The translations under genes and the position numbers were made by a program. Below are positions 1 to 8,212 of a stretch of DNA of 64,000 nt, piece by piece (the first letter of the stretch is position 1; every line of letters begins with the position of its first letter). Under the pieces are notes generated by a model. The model saw only the letters and a program-made list of their open reading frames with translations, made no database searches and had not been told where the DNA came from. The stretch comes from Paenibacillus segetis (lineage in GTDB: Bacteria; Bacillota; Bacilli; Paenibacillales; Paenibacillaceae), in NCBI RefSeq assembly GCF_014639155.1, contig NZ_BMFT01000001.1:2232001-2296000 (forward strand), written 5' to 3'.

Positions 1-79
1 ATCCATTATAACAGAGTGTTCTTAAGGAATGGAACGAGTTGACCAAAACTCGACTAGGTAACTCTCTTCGAGGCAAGTA

Positions 80-682
80 TTATATATTTCCCTTGGGAAA
101 ATGCTCGTTTATTACATTCACGGAATCCTGCAACCACTCCGCTCGTTCTTCAGGTGTACTGTCTGCAACAACACAATACATCTTACGAATGACATGATTC
201 AGACCACAAAAGTCGAATACGCACGACTTCCAAATTCTCTCGAGTGGATCTCCAAAGACGTTGATTTCCCGTTCAACAGGGGTATTCGAGGTGTTAAAGA
301 CCACACCAACTTTAGCTTTTAGTAGACCAATGGGCAGACCACCCCCACTATCTCCTGCATCAAAAGTATAAGCTACTTCTTGACGAAGAACCCGATCAAT
401 CCATCCTTTTAGAATGGCCGGTGGTTGTCCCCACCAATTCGGATGGATAATTACAATACCATCAGCTTCTTTAATCTGGTTACAATGAAATTGGACTAGT
501 GGATCATCGCTTTTATCGCTAATCAGTTCTTGCGGCGTAATAATCGGATTAAATTGTTCCTGATACAGATCGTGGAAGGATACCTCATGTCCATTCCTCG
601 CTAGAGTAGAGGTTACCTTTTCAGCAATTGCATGATTAAAACTTTTATCGTATGGATGGCCTAAGATGACGGATACTTTCAT
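80..682 (-). CDS. NAD(P)H-dependent quinone/nitro oxidoreductase, flavodoxin fold
   Basis: A 200-aa flavoprotein of the NQO1/MdaB/KefF-like family, predicted to use NAD(P)H to reduce quinones or similar compounds in the cytoplasm. The N-terminus has the beta strand and FMN-phosphate loop typical of the fold (VILGHPYDKSFN, residues 5-16), and the family block HPNWWGQPPAILKGW lies in the middle. Length matches the family. The ATG is preceded by a good AGGAGG box about 8 nt upstream. It is transcribed alone or just downstream of the NUDIX gene 28 bp away. The true electron acceptor cannot be read from the sequence. Confidence 0.85.
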   Translation of the reverse strand: MKVSVILGHPYDKSFNHAIAEKVTSTLARNGHEVSFHDLYQEQFNPIITPQELISDKSDDPLVQFHCNQIKEADGIVIIHPNWWGQPPAILKGWIDRVLRQEVAYTFDAGDSGGGLPIGLLKAKVGVVFNTSNTPVEREINVFGDPLERIWKSCVFDFCGLNHVIRKMYCVVADSTPEERAEWLQDSVNVINEHFPKGNI

Positions 683-710
683 AATTGTTCCTCCTCGTCT
701 TGGTCAAATA

Positions 711-1136
711 CTAAATAACTCCCTCGTAAAAGTAAGTGACTTGCTGATTTTTCGCCACAATATTGCTTAATCCTTCCTTATAATAAGGCATCAATTCATC
801 CGCCTGATTCAAATCAATCCAAGCGATTTCCAAAATTTCTTCCGGTAGCATTATTTCCTCTTGTCCACCTGTAATTTCTGCGTGAAAAGTAATTAAGACG
901 AGATGCTCTTCATCTTCCTCCAAAATGACTTCATTTACCGCAACCACGCCATAGGTCATAATATCAAGTCCGGTTTCTTCCTTTGCCTCCCGCATAGCCG
1001 CCATCTGCAGCGTCTCATTTGGTTCCACCGTACCACCAGGTAGAGTCCAGGTGTTTCTACCACTATTTTTTACCATTAAGACCTTTGTATTGTCCGGGTT
1101 AGTAATTAACGAATATACGATATCAATTCTTTTCAT
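711..1136 (-). CDS. NUDIX hydrolase
   Basis: A 141-aa NUDIX-fold hydrolase acting on a nucleoside diphosphate linked to another group; the exact substrate is unknown. The NUDIX box is intact at residues 35-57: the glycine, the glutamate six residues on, REAKEE and the final GL are all present, so the Mg-binding helix should be functional. The upstream AAAGAAAGGGAAC sequence provides a ribosome binding site. It lies 28 bp upstream of the flavodoxin-fold reductase and may share a transcript with it. MutT-type housecleaning is possible but not shown. Confidence 0.85.
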   Translation of the reverse strand: MKRIDIVYSLITNPDNTKVLMVKNSGRNTWTLPGGTVEPNETLQMAAMREAKEETGLDIMTYGVVAVNEVILEEDEEHLVLITFHAEITGGQEEIMLPEEILEIAWIDLNQADELMPYYKEGLSNIVAKNQQVTYFYEGVI

Positions 1137-1185
1137 GCTTGTTCCCTTTCTTCGTCTGTATAGAAATGAGTGCTCTACTAATCGG

Positions 1186-1659
1186 CTAAGTAAGCTGTTT
1201 CAGTAAGTTCATAATTTGCTTCATATGGTGTTGGTCATGCTCAATGAAATCCTGTAAAAATGCTACTATGCCGAAATTGTTACCGTCCTCATCCATATAA
1301 ATTCCATCATATTGCTCCTCCGTCATGGAAGTTATATGTTCAATAATTTGCTTACGAACTTCAATAGTCTGTTCTGCTAATTTAGTGAGACTAATCTTTC
1401 TTCCTAACTCACATGCTTGTTCATTGAATTCGTCGTAATCCAAATGCTTAGAAGTAACAGGTTGATTGTGAGCAATCTTTACAATCGCTTCGTTTAAGAA
1501 ATACATATCCCAATGCATAATATGACTCACTACATCTCGAACGGCCCATTTCTCTTCCGCAATAGGAGTATTCCATAGTGCCGTTTCCCGATCTTCGAGC
1601 ATATGTACAAAGTTGACCCAATTATGGAACTGTTGCAGCAGTTGTGCTTTTTCCTCCAT
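1186..1659 (-). CDS. DinB/YfiT-superfamily four-helix protein
   Basis: A 157-aa helical protein of the DinB superfamily, whose members often bind a metal through three histidines and include thiol-dependent transferases. Histidines suitable as ligands occur in SHIMHWD near residue 45 and in the C-terminal HDQHHMKQ, with an early conserved tryptophan (FHNWVN). The putative ribosome binding site is weak or overlaps the start (GATAAGGAATG), so the start is less certain than most. Function is not known beyond the fold. It is divergent from the Lrp-type regulator across about 240 bp of AT-rich DNA. Confidence 0.7.
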   Translation of the reverse strand: MEEKAQLLQQFHNWVNFVHMLEDRETALWNTPIAEEKWAVRDVVSHIMHWDMYFLNEAIVKIAHNQPVTSKHLDYDEFNEQACELGRKISLTKLAEQTIEVRKQIIEHITSMTEEQYDGIYMDEDGNNFGIVAFLQDFIEHDQHHMKQIMNLLKQLT

Positions 1660-1903
1660 TCCTTATCACGACCCCCTATTTTTTCATTTACATACTTGTT
1701 CCAGTATAACTTATTTACTCTCTGCACTTAAAACTATTATGTTTGAACTAGGATGGCCCCCCATAGTCATAAACTTTTTAACTTAAATCGATTAAAACTT
1801 TAATAAATTTTGAATTTTGATCAATGTAACAAACATATTAAATAAAATACTATAATTTACTTATAAACTTACTATAGATATTGCATTGAAAGGTGGTAAT
1901 TTT

Positions 1904-2335
1904 GTGGATCACATTGATTCTCAAATCATTGAGTTATTACAACAGAACAGCCGTATGACCAGCTCTGATATCAGTAAATGCATACATTTATCAGTACCGT
2001 CCGTGGCGGAGAGAATCAGGAAACTAGAAGATAAAGGAATCATTGAACGTTTCACATTGAAGTTGAATCGAAATGCAATAGGGCAAGCTTTAATGGCTTA
2101 TGTATCCGTGATGCTCGAGCGAACCGAAAATATAGATTCTTTCAGAGCTACAATCATCCAATCACGATATGTGTTAGAGTGCCATCACCTGGCAGGGGAA
2201 TATGATTACATGCTCAAGGTGGCTGTGCCCGATATCTCTACTTTGGAACAATTCATCTCGGTATCCCTAAAGAATATCCAAGGTGTATCGAAGACCAATA
2301 CGGTCATTATCCTGTCCACTTTAAAGGAAGAATGA
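1904..2335 (+). CDS. Lrp/AsnC family transcriptional regulator
   Basis: A 143-aa DNA-binding regulator with the two-domain Lrp/AsnC layout: an N-terminal winged helix-turn-helix (IDSQIIELLQ through the recognition segment SVPSVAERIRKLEDKG) and a C-terminal RAM/ligand-sensing domain. The reading frame stays open to an upstream TTG at 1886, but that would put the strong AAAGGTGG box at 1889-1896 inside the gene. The GTG at 1904, 7 nt after that box, is the better start. It precedes a LysE-type exporter gene by 34 bp. This is the usual arrangement in which the regulator senses an amino acid and controls its exporter. Confidence 0.88.
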   Translation: MDHIDSQIIELLQQNSRMTSSDISKCIHLSVPSVAERIRKLEDKGIIERFTLKLNRNAIGQALMAYVSVMLERTENIDSFRATIIQSRYVLECHHLAGEYDYMLKVAVPDISTLEQFISVSLKNIQGVSKTNTVIILSTLKEE

Positions 2336-2369
2336 GGTGAGATGAAATGGACCAAAAGGAGTTACTTAC

Positions 2370-2978
2370 ATGGAACCATACATAATATTGAAAGGTCTGA
2401 TCTTAGGTTTTTCCATTGCGGCCCCGATCGGTCCGATTGGAGTCATGTGCATTCGCACGACACTATCAAGCGGTCGACACATCGGAATAGCAGCTGGATT
2501 CGGCGCAGCTACGGCTGATGCCTGTTATGGATTGATTGCCGGTCTCGGACTAACAGCACTTTCTTCTTTTCTACTTCATTACGGTGATCTTATACACTTT
2601 TGCGGCGGTATATTTCTATGTTATCTTGGACTTCTTACATTTCTTCGTGAACCAGCTCATGTAATCGAGACTTCGGAGCACGCTATCCTAGGATCATTTG
2701 CCTCAACGTTCTTACTAACTCTTACCAATCCCGTGACCATTATATCCTTTGCTGGTATTTTTGCCGCAACAGGATTGACAGCATCTAATGGAAACGGCAT
2801 ACAAATAATAGGTCTCGTTAGCGGCGTATTTATAGGATCAGCTGTATGGTGGATTCTATTAAGTATAGGAGTAAGTCTGTTCCGTTCAGTGATCTTAACT
2901 TCTGCATCCCTCCGTCTCGTCAATCGTCTATCTGCTGTTATTCTCTTTGGGTTTGGTATGTGGACATTAATACATTGA
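2370..2978 (+). CDS. LysE/RhtB family amino-acid exporter
   Basis: A 202-aa membrane protein with about six hydrophobic segments, matching the LysE/RhtB translocators that export amino acids by proton-motive force. The N-terminal signature GFSIAAPIGPIGVMCIR, with its paired prolines and glycines, is diagnostic, and the length is standard. The ribosome binding site is AAAAGGAG, 8 nt before the ATG. It is probably co-transcribed with the Lrp-type gene just upstream, suggesting a substrate-induced efflux unit. The substrate (lysine, threonine, leucine and so on) cannot be assigned. Confidence 0.88.
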   Translation: MEPYIILKGLILGFSIAAPIGPIGVMCIRTTLSSGRHIGIAAGFGAATADACYGLIAGLGLTALSSFLLHYGDLIHFCGGIFLCYLGLLTFLREPAHVIETSEHAILGSFASTFLLTLTNPVTIISFAGIFAATGLTASNGNGIQIIGLVSGVFIGSAVWWILLSIGVSLFRSVILTSASLRLVNRLSAVILFGFGMWTLIH

Positions 2979-2982
2979 TCAT

Positions 2983-3007
2983 AAAAAAACTGCCCTAAGG
3001 ACAGTTT
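2983..3007 (-). terminator. Intrinsic terminator
   Basis: An inverted repeat (AAACTGTCC / GGGCAGTTT, loop TTA) followed on the minus strand by a run of seven T. It serves the VOC gene ending at 3046 and lies just after the convergent LysE gene. Confidence 0.8.
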
Positions 3008-3045
3008 CAATAGTTCAAAACGAACAAGAACAAAGTCGTTTAGTT

Positions 3046-3426
3046 TCAGTTAAATCTATGGACAATTTCATAAGCATTTCCGCAAGGGTCTTCGAAATAT
3101 ACGGCATAGTAAGTAGGACTAATCGGAAAAAGTTGTGGCCCACTATTGATCTTACCACCCAATTCCTTGACCAATTCGGCGATACGATCTACTTCCTCTC
3201 GATTCTCGGCCCAGAACCCGATTAAATTTCCATTAGGCTTATGATTAGTATCCTCTATGATGGCGAAATATGGTGCACTAGGAAGCTCACCCTCCGCTGC
3301 AAAGACTCTCCAATTTGCACTATGAAAAGTTCTCGTAAATCCGAGGCTCGGAAGTAGCCCCTCGTAGAAGGGTAGTGCGATTTCAAGATTATGGACACGA
3401 AGGTCGATATGGCTAAATTTGTTCAT
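3046..3426 (-). CDS. VOC-family (glyoxalase-fold) protein
   Basis: A 126-aa single-module vicinal-oxygen-chelate protein. It opens with FSHIDLRVHNLEIALPFYE and ends with YAVYFEDPCGNAYEIVH, which supply the usual beta-strand histidine and glutamate metal ligands. The length equals one VOC module pair. Substrates in this family range from methylglyoxal to antibiotics, and nothing here narrows it. It probably shares a transcript with the SRPBCC gene 25 bp upstream and ends at the terminator at 2983-3007. Confidence 0.82.
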   Translation of the reverse strand: MNKFSHIDLRVHNLEIALPFYEGLLPSLGFTRTFHSANWRVFAAEGELPSAPYFAIIEDTNHKPNGNLIGFWAENREEVDRIAELVKELGGKINSGPQLFPISPTYYAVYFEDPCGNAYEIVHRFN

Positions 3427-3451
3427 CTGACCTTCTCCTTTTCATTTATTT

Positions 3452-3877
3452 TTACTCACACTTACTCAGCGATAATTCCATGATCTTGTTAACTACTTCC
3501 TCCCAGTGTTGTTTCATATCTTCTCTTACCCATGCATCTTGTAATTTTTCCTGATGAAAGCTAATGGTTGTCTTGTCAGCATTCGATGGATTAGGATATA
3601 GGCGAATTTGTAAAGTTGACGGCTTCTCCCAACCCTTCCTCTGCCATGACATCCGAAGCTGATGTAACGGCTTCACTACACGTAATTCACCATGAATACC
3701 ATCCTTACTTGAAAACTTATGTCCCACTTGCAAATCTAATGATGGCAAATCGCCTAACCATACCTGTAACCCTTTGGAGGATAATAATAGTGCCCATGCT
3801 TGCTCTTGAGAGATCGGGAACGTTCTACGGACACCAACCTGGAACCCAACTGTAGCCGTTTGACCTTTCAAATTCAT
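3452..3877 (-). CDS. SRPBCC (AHSA1/START-like) domain protein
   Basis: A 141-aa protein of the SRPBCC/AHSA1 helix-grip fold, which forms a hydrophobic ligand pocket. Typical features are the early FPISQEQAWALL segment with a following GLQVWLGD turn and the C-terminal amphipathic helix after HQEKLQDAWVREDMKQHWE. The frame can start at a GTG (3880), the ATG at 3877 or a TTG three codons later. The AAGGG box abuts the first two, so the start is uncertain by a few residues. It lies directly upstream of the VOC gene, a pairing common in small Bacillales operons. Confidence 0.78.
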   Translation of the reverse strand: MNLKGQTATVGFQVGVRRTFPISQEQAWALLLSSKGLQVWLGDLPSLDLQVGHKFSSKDGIHGELRVVKPLHQLRMSWQRKGWEKPSTLQIRLYPNPSNADKTTISFHQEKLQDAWVREDMKQHWEEVVNKIMELSLSKCE

Positions 3878-3963
3878 CACCCTTTTTATTAATTGTTAAG
3901 AATAACAAGTATTTTAAGAATAATATGCTGCGGTATAGAGGCCATATCGAACAAACCAACAAC

Positions 3964-4911
3964 TTACAGAGGTGATGTATAACGACCGTATCTCGTTTCA
4001 AGGTCCTCTAACTTGTGGTTCTTTTCTAACAGGAATAAAGAGTTAACGCCTTCTGCTCCCCACCAATTCAAGCTTATTAAAATTCCGTCACTCGTGTTAG
4101 CAGCAAACATCATCGAGAAATTATCGGACGATACTTCACCGCCATCATCAACACGCCATACCGATGTAGTTTCTTTTTGCGTTGCTGGATAGTCTTTGAA
4201 AATAAGTTCATCCCCTCGTATCACAACAAGACTGAATAAGTGCTCTTCACCGACCGTTTCGAAATGTACTAAGTACAGCCCATCCGTACCTGCAATTTCA
4301 GTAAGAGTCCAAGCCTGCTCTATCTTACGATCATGAATTGTTGCCAATTGACTCAATAGTTGTTCATCGCTAACAGGTTCATTCTTCTCTTGAATGGCCA
4401 ATAATGCTCCAGTATCAAACTCTGTATCGTTGATTAAATAATAAGTCTGATCCTGCTCAGCTGCACCCTCTTCCACTGTAAAAAGATATCCGGGTTCGTT
4501 TTCCATATTTATCGCAAGATCTCTTCCGTTATTAAGCTCGTCATTGCCTGCCTGCCACTTTAAATATTTAACGGACACAACAGCACCATTCGCACCAATA
4601 GCTTTATTTAGTTGTACCATTTTATTGTCCTGGTCCTTCTCTAAACCCGTCACAAGAATTTGCTGACCGTTAATCCCGGCAAAGCCAAAGATATTCCCTA
4701 ATTTACTAGGGTCTATCACTGATGTATGAACAGGATCTTGTCCTGGTTCAACTTGATCTTGTTCTTGTTCAGGAATTGGTGTTGGCGACGGAGTTGGTGT
4801 AGCGGATGGTGACGGAGGCGGTGATGTAGATACTGTTGGTTTTACTTTTCCACTGGAGCAACCTACCAAGAAGATAAGAAGTAGCAGGGTAACAAAAAAT
4901 AGCTTTCTCAA
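3964..4911 (-). CDS. Lipoprotein of unknown function
   Basis: A 315-aa exported lipoprotein. Residues 1-17 form a lipoprotein signal peptide ending in the lipobox LVGC (Cys18), so the mature protein should be diacylglyceryl-anchored to the outer face of the membrane. A Pro/Ser/Thr-rich linker covers roughly residues 25-50, followed by a soluble domain I do not recognise. It is a single gene, followed downstream by the SRPBCC gene. The upstream region holds a 9-bp tandem repeat and four palindromic repeats. Confidence 0.75.
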   Translation of the reverse strand: MRKLFFVTLLLLIFLVGCSSGKVKPTVSTSPPPSPSATPTPSPTPIPEQEQDQVEPGQDPVHTSVIDPSKLGNIFGFAGINGQQILVTGLEKDQDNKMVQLNKAIGANGAVVSVKYLKWQAGNDELNNGRDLAINMENEPGYLFTVEEGAAEQDQTYYLINDTEFDTGALLAIQEKNEPVSDEQLLSQLATIHDRKIEQAWTLTEIAGTDGLYLVHFETVGEEHLFSLVVIRGDELIFKDYPATQKETTSVWRVDDGGEVSSDNFSMMFAANTSDGILISLNWWGAEGVNSLFLLEKNHKLEDLETRYGRYTSPL

Positions 4912-4970
4912 ACAAAAACCTCCACTCTGTTAAATGCTTACATACTCCGTGACCGTAAGAGTCATTCTAT

Positions 4971-5006
4971 TACGTCTTTTACGTCTATTACGTCTTTTAC
5001 GCCTCT
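4971..5006. repeat. 9-bp tandem repeat, four units
   Basis: Four head-to-tail 9-bp units (TACGTCTTT, TACGTCTAT, TACGTCTTT, TACGCCTCT) between the lipoprotein gene start and the palindrome cluster. No coding potential. Confidence 0.85.
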
Positions 5007-5027
5007 TCGTACTTGATCTAGCTCGAA

Positions 5028-5216
5028 TAACTGGAATTTCTCCAGCTAATACGAATTGAAATACCAACCAGTGAACTACTTAACTGGAATTTCTCCAGCT
5101 AATGTAGCGTTTAAACCAATTGCAATGACGATTCGCTTGAATTAACTGGAGTTATTCCAGTTAATCGTAGAATTATGTACCCTCGCCACAAATTAGCTGG
5201 AGTATTTCCCTTTAAA
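5028..5216. repeat. Cluster of four ~23-bp imperfect palindromes
   Basis: Four copies of the pattern TTAACTGGA-N5-TCCAGYTAA at 5028-5050, 5080-5103, 5142-5165 and 5193-5216 (the last is degenerate). The copies are separated by unrelated spacers of 27-38 bp. The arms are mostly conserved while the centre varies. With the tandem repeat they fill the 328-bp gene-free region 4912-5239. A second cluster of the same element lies at 54099-54286. Confidence 0.8.
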
Positions 5217-5239
5217 TGAAATACGTTTGCTTTAGAGCC

Positions 5240-5698
5240 TTATAGCTTCAAATAATAGTAATAAAATTCCTCATCTCTAATAAATCCAAATTGCTCATAC
5301 AACCTTTGTGCACGACTGTTATCCCATGCCGTACTTAATTCAATTCCTTTCGCCTTCGTCTGGTGAGCAAATTCAGCCGCCTCCGTTAGGAGCATCTTGG
5401 CAATCCCTTGATTGCGGTAATCCTTCAAGACAAATAAATCATTTAAGATCCAAGACCTCTTCAACGAAATGGACGAGAATACGGGATATAACTGAGTATA
5501 TCCAGCGCATTGACCCGAAACGGTATCCTTAGCCATAAATATGACGGATTCTCGATGTTCAAGGTGACTGAATAAAAATTGCCGCGCCCCTTCTACATCT
5601 GATTCTTGACCATAAAAAACTCGATACTCATCAAAAATAGGTACGATTTGATCTAAGTCTGCAATTGTAGCCTGATACGTTTGAATTGGATTGTTCAT
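5240..5698 (-). CDS. GNAT-family N-acetyltransferase
   Basis: A 152-aa acetyl-CoA-dependent acetyltransferase. The acetyl-CoA pyrophosphate loop is KDYRNQGIAKMLL (Q/R-x-x-G-x-A pattern). The C-terminal part contains WDNSRAQRLYEQFGF, typical of motif B in small-molecule or protein GNATs. Length is normal for the family. The acceptor is unknown. It is a monocistronic gene, separated from the next minus-strand gene by a terminator at 5777-5805. Confidence 0.85.
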   Translation of the reverse strand: MNNPIQTYQATIADLDQIVPIFDEYRVFYGQESDVEGARQFLFSHLEHRESVIFMAKDTVSGQCAGYTQLYPVFSSISLKRSWILNDLFVLKDYRNQGIAKMLLTEAAEFAHQTKAKGIELSTAWDNSRAQRLYEQFGFIRDEEFYYYYLKL

Positions 5699-5776
5699 GA
5701 TATGGTAAACGCTCCTCCAGTGTTATTTCCCGCTAATTCACCTAACAATTCTACCACAATATCCCATTAAATAAAT

Positions 5777-5805
5777 CAGCCTACAGAATCGAAATCCGTA
5801 GGCTG
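5777..5805 (-). terminator. Intrinsic terminator
   Basis: A CAGCCTAC / GTAGGCTG stem with a 13-nt loop, followed on the minus strand by ATTTATTT. It lies just past the end of the GNAT gene at 5813 and ends the two-component/GNAT transcript. Confidence 0.7.
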
Positions 5806-5812
5806 TTTGTAG

Positions 5813-6337
5813 TCACTGTCCTATTTTCTTATAATATAAAACCGTCTCATGCAATGTTCCATCAGCAGACTGCGCAAAGTTTGGAATTCGCCCCGCCTCT
5901 ATATAATCCAGTGAAAGATACAGCTTATTTGATGGATCGCCTGCTCGGGTATCCAGAATTAACAGGCTTCTGCCTTCCATCCTCGCCTGATCTTCAGCTG
6001 CTTGCATCAGCAATTGAGCAATGCCCTTCCTCCGATACTGGGGATGCACCATTAATTTGGCGATTTCAGCTCGATGACGAGCATTTTGTTTCTGAGCTAA
6101 TTGAAGTTGTACCGTTCCTACTAAAGTATCATTCAGTACAGCCGCCCACAGAATAACCCCTGGTTCAATGACATCATTCCAATACTTTACGGCTTCATCC
6201 ATGCTCAGTGGAGGAAGAAAGCCAATAGATGCTCCATCCTCTACGACTCTTATTAACAAATCTGAAAATTGATCTACAAGCGATGGCACTAAACAATCTA
6301 TTGTGGTGATTTGAATTTCATTCCCCATGTTCTCCAT
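5813..6337 (-). CDS. GNAT-family N-acetyltransferase
   Basis: A 174-aa acetyltransferase with the acetyl-CoA loop HPQYRRKGIAQLLMQAAE and a downstream LDTRAGDPSNKLYLSLDY segment. The 5' end overlaps the 3' end of the histidine kinase gene by about 20 bp if the first ATG (6337) is used. An ATG three codons later is also possible; neither has an ideal ribosome binding site. The overlap implies translational coupling with the kinase, so it may be part of that system's operon. The substrate is unknown. Confidence 0.82.
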   Translation of the reverse strand: MENMGNEIQITTIDCLVPSLVDQFSDLLIRVVEDGASIGFLPPLSMDEAVKYWNDVIEPGVILWAAVLNDTLVGTVQLQLAQKQNARHRAEIAKLMVHPQYRRKGIAQLLMQAAEDQARMEGRSLLILDTRAGDPSNKLYLSLDYIEAGRIPNFAQSADGTLHETVLYYKKIGQ

Positions 6338-7400
6338 ACAATACTTTTTTCCCCCTATTATTGGCTATAGGTCTCTTCAATTCAATATTGAATTTATAAT
6401 ATCCTTCATGATGATCAAGCCAAATGCGACCGCCTTGCAGCTCAACAACATTTTTAGCAATGGATAGACCTAGGCCATATCCGGATGGCATGTTACCGTC
6501 GCTCTGTAATGTGTGCATCGTATAGAATCTTTCAAAAAGTTGTTCTTCTTGTTCTTTGGTTATAGGATTTCCTTGATTTTCAATAGACAGCTTAACAACT
6601 CTTCCACCTGAGAAGAGATTAACTCTAATTTCGCCGGGTATGATCGAAAATTTCAATGCATTCATGAGTAGATTATCTATGGCTCGAACCATTTTCTCAG
6701 CATCAATACTCATAATCACGGGATCAGGACTTAGTGCCTTAATGAGATTAACTCCCTGCTCTCTAGCAACCGGTTCAAATTCAGACAGCATCTGTTCAAT
6801 CAAACTATGAAAATCGACTTCCTGAAAGTTCATTTGAACATCACCATGCGATAATCGCGTATATTCGAACAAATCATCGATCAATGTTTTGAGTTGCTGC
6901 GTTTTATTAAAGGCATTATGAATATAACGTTCACGTTCTTCTTCGCCTTGAAAAGCCTGCTTCTTAAGTAAATCCAGATATCCAATGATGCTCGTTAAAG
7001 GAGTCCTCAGATCATGAGATACATTGGTGATTAACTCCATTCTAGAACTCTCTAACTGTCGTTCACGTTCAACTTGTTTTTGTAATTGCTCTGCCATGTG
7101 ATTGACGTTCTGTGAAACGGTCCCTAACTCATCTAACCTTGATGTAGGAAGTCGATAATCCAAATTCCCTCTTGCAATGACCATCAATCCATTGGACAGT
7201 TGCCAAAGAGTTCTAACGATATTTCGAGTGAGAAAGATGAAGCACAATATATAAATTCCAATAAACACCAAAAGCCCTATTGGTTTGTTTATGTTTGCAG
7301 AAACCAAGGAATATCCTGTAGTTGTTACAATGAAACAGATAAAGATCGCCCAGATCAGTTGCGCACGAATGCTTCTTTTTCCACTTATAAATACCCACAT
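6318..7400 (-). CDS. Sensor histidine kinase of a two-component system
   Basis: A 360-aa membrane sensor kinase. Two transmembrane helices (about residues 15-33 and 41-58) are joined by a very short external loop. They are followed by a HAMP linker (about 60-112), the phosphoacceptor histidine in NVSHDLRTP (His129), and the ATP-binding domain with N box (DNLLMNALKF) and G box (GYGLGLSIAKN). The small loop suggests sensing within the membrane, as in BceS-like kinases. The frame is open upstream to 7583, but that would overlap the regulator heavily. The ATG at 7400 begins 1 nt after the regulator stop; a TTG at 7412 is an alternative. Confidence 0.85.
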   Translation of the reverse strand: MWVFISGKRSIRAQLIWAIFICFIVTTTGYSLVSANINKPIGLLVFIGIYILCFIFLTRNIVRTLWQLSNGLMVIARGNLDYRLPTSRLDELGTVSQNVNHMAEQLQKQVERERQLESSRMELITNVSHDLRTPLTSIIGYLDLLKKQAFQGEEERERYIHNAFNKTQQLKTLIDDLFEYTRLSHGDVQMNFQEVDFHSLIEQMLSEFEPVAREQGVNLIKALSPDPVIMSIDAEKMVRAIDNLLMNALKFSIIPGEIRVNLFSGGRVVKLSIENQGNPITKEQEEQLFERFYTMHTLQSDGNMPSGYGLGLSIAKNVVELQGGRIWLDHHEGYYKFNIELKRPIANNRGKKVLYGEHGE

Positions 7401-7401
7401 T

Positions 7402-8097
7402 TTATTTATCAATCCGATACCCCACTCCCCATACTGTCTTAATATATTGAGGGGTTCTTGGATTAACCTCGATCTTCTCACGAATGTTACGAATATGGAC
7501 CATGACCGTATTTTCGGAGAAAAACGGAGTTTGTTCCTTCCATACTTTTTGATAAATTTTATCAATGCTAAATACTTGACCACGATGAGCCGCTAACAAT
7601 TCTAGTATAGAAAATTCAATAGGTGTTAACGAAATCTCTTTGCCTCGCACCGTCACTTGATGATAGTCCTTGTTGATTACAAGATCGTCTATACAAATCT
7701 CACCTTCATTTGTCGGCTGAGCTAAGGAAGCATAATTTTGTCTCCTTAACAAGGCTTTGATTCTAGCTATTAATTCTAGAGGATTAAATGGCTTAGTCAT
7801 ATAGTCATCCCCACCTGTAGACAGACCAGTGATCTTATCCAGGTCCTCTCCTTTGGCTGAGAGCATGATGATGGGGATGCCCGAATTCTCTCTAATCTTA
7901 AGACAGGCGGAAATCCCATCTAAATGAGGCATCATAATATCTAATATAATGAGATCGAAAGCTTCTAGTTGCAACATTTCAAGTGCTTTGACCCCGTTCT
8001 CAGCCTCTACCACATGATACCCTTCATTGCGGAGATAAATATGCAGGATATCGCGAATCTCCCTGTCATCGTCAACAACTAATATTTTAACACTCAT
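7402..8097 (-). CDS. OmpR/PhoB-family response regulator
   Basis: A 231-aa two-domain regulator. The receiver is intact: the acidic triplet in VVDDD, phosphoacceptor Asp53 in LILDIMMP, and the conserved lysine in DDYMTKPF. The C-terminal winged helix carries the OmpR-type sequence (LTPIEFSILELLA through VHIRNIREKI and WGVGYRID). The ribosome binding site GGAGGG lies close upstream of the ATG. It is the first gene of a regulator-kinase-GNAT operon. Its downstream neighbours in the chromosome (PAP2, UppP) suggest a cell-envelope regulon, but this is inference. Confidence 0.92.
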   Translation of the reverse strand: MSVKILVVDDDREIRDILHIYLRNEGYHVVEAENGVKALEMLQLEAFDLIILDIMMPHLDGISACLKIRENSGIPIIMLSAKGEDLDKITGLSTGGDDYMTKPFNPLELIARIKALLRRQNYASLAQPTNEGEICIDDLVINKDYHQVTVRGKEISLTPIEFSILELLAAHRGQVFSIDKIYQKVWKEQTPFFSENTVMVHIRNIREKIEVNPRTPQYIKTVWGVGYRIDK

Positions 8098-8212
8098 AAA
8101 TTGGATCCCTCCAAGGGTCGCGTTATACCAGTAAATGAACTCAAGATGACAACATCATTTTATTATTCTATTGAAGATACAGCAAGCTCAAGCTAAGAAA
8201 GCAATAAGGTAT

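Noticed and set aside
5028-5216. CRISPR-like array
   Set aside because: Repeats are short, imperfect and irregularly spaced, with no cas genes.
7402-7583. Long N-terminal extension of the histidine kinase
   Set aside because: It would overlap the response regulator by 180 bp; the ATG at 7400 fits the family better.
6318-8097. VanRS glycopeptide-resistance system
   Set aside because: The regulator is OmpR-type but no vanHAX-like genes are present, and the sensor loop is too short.
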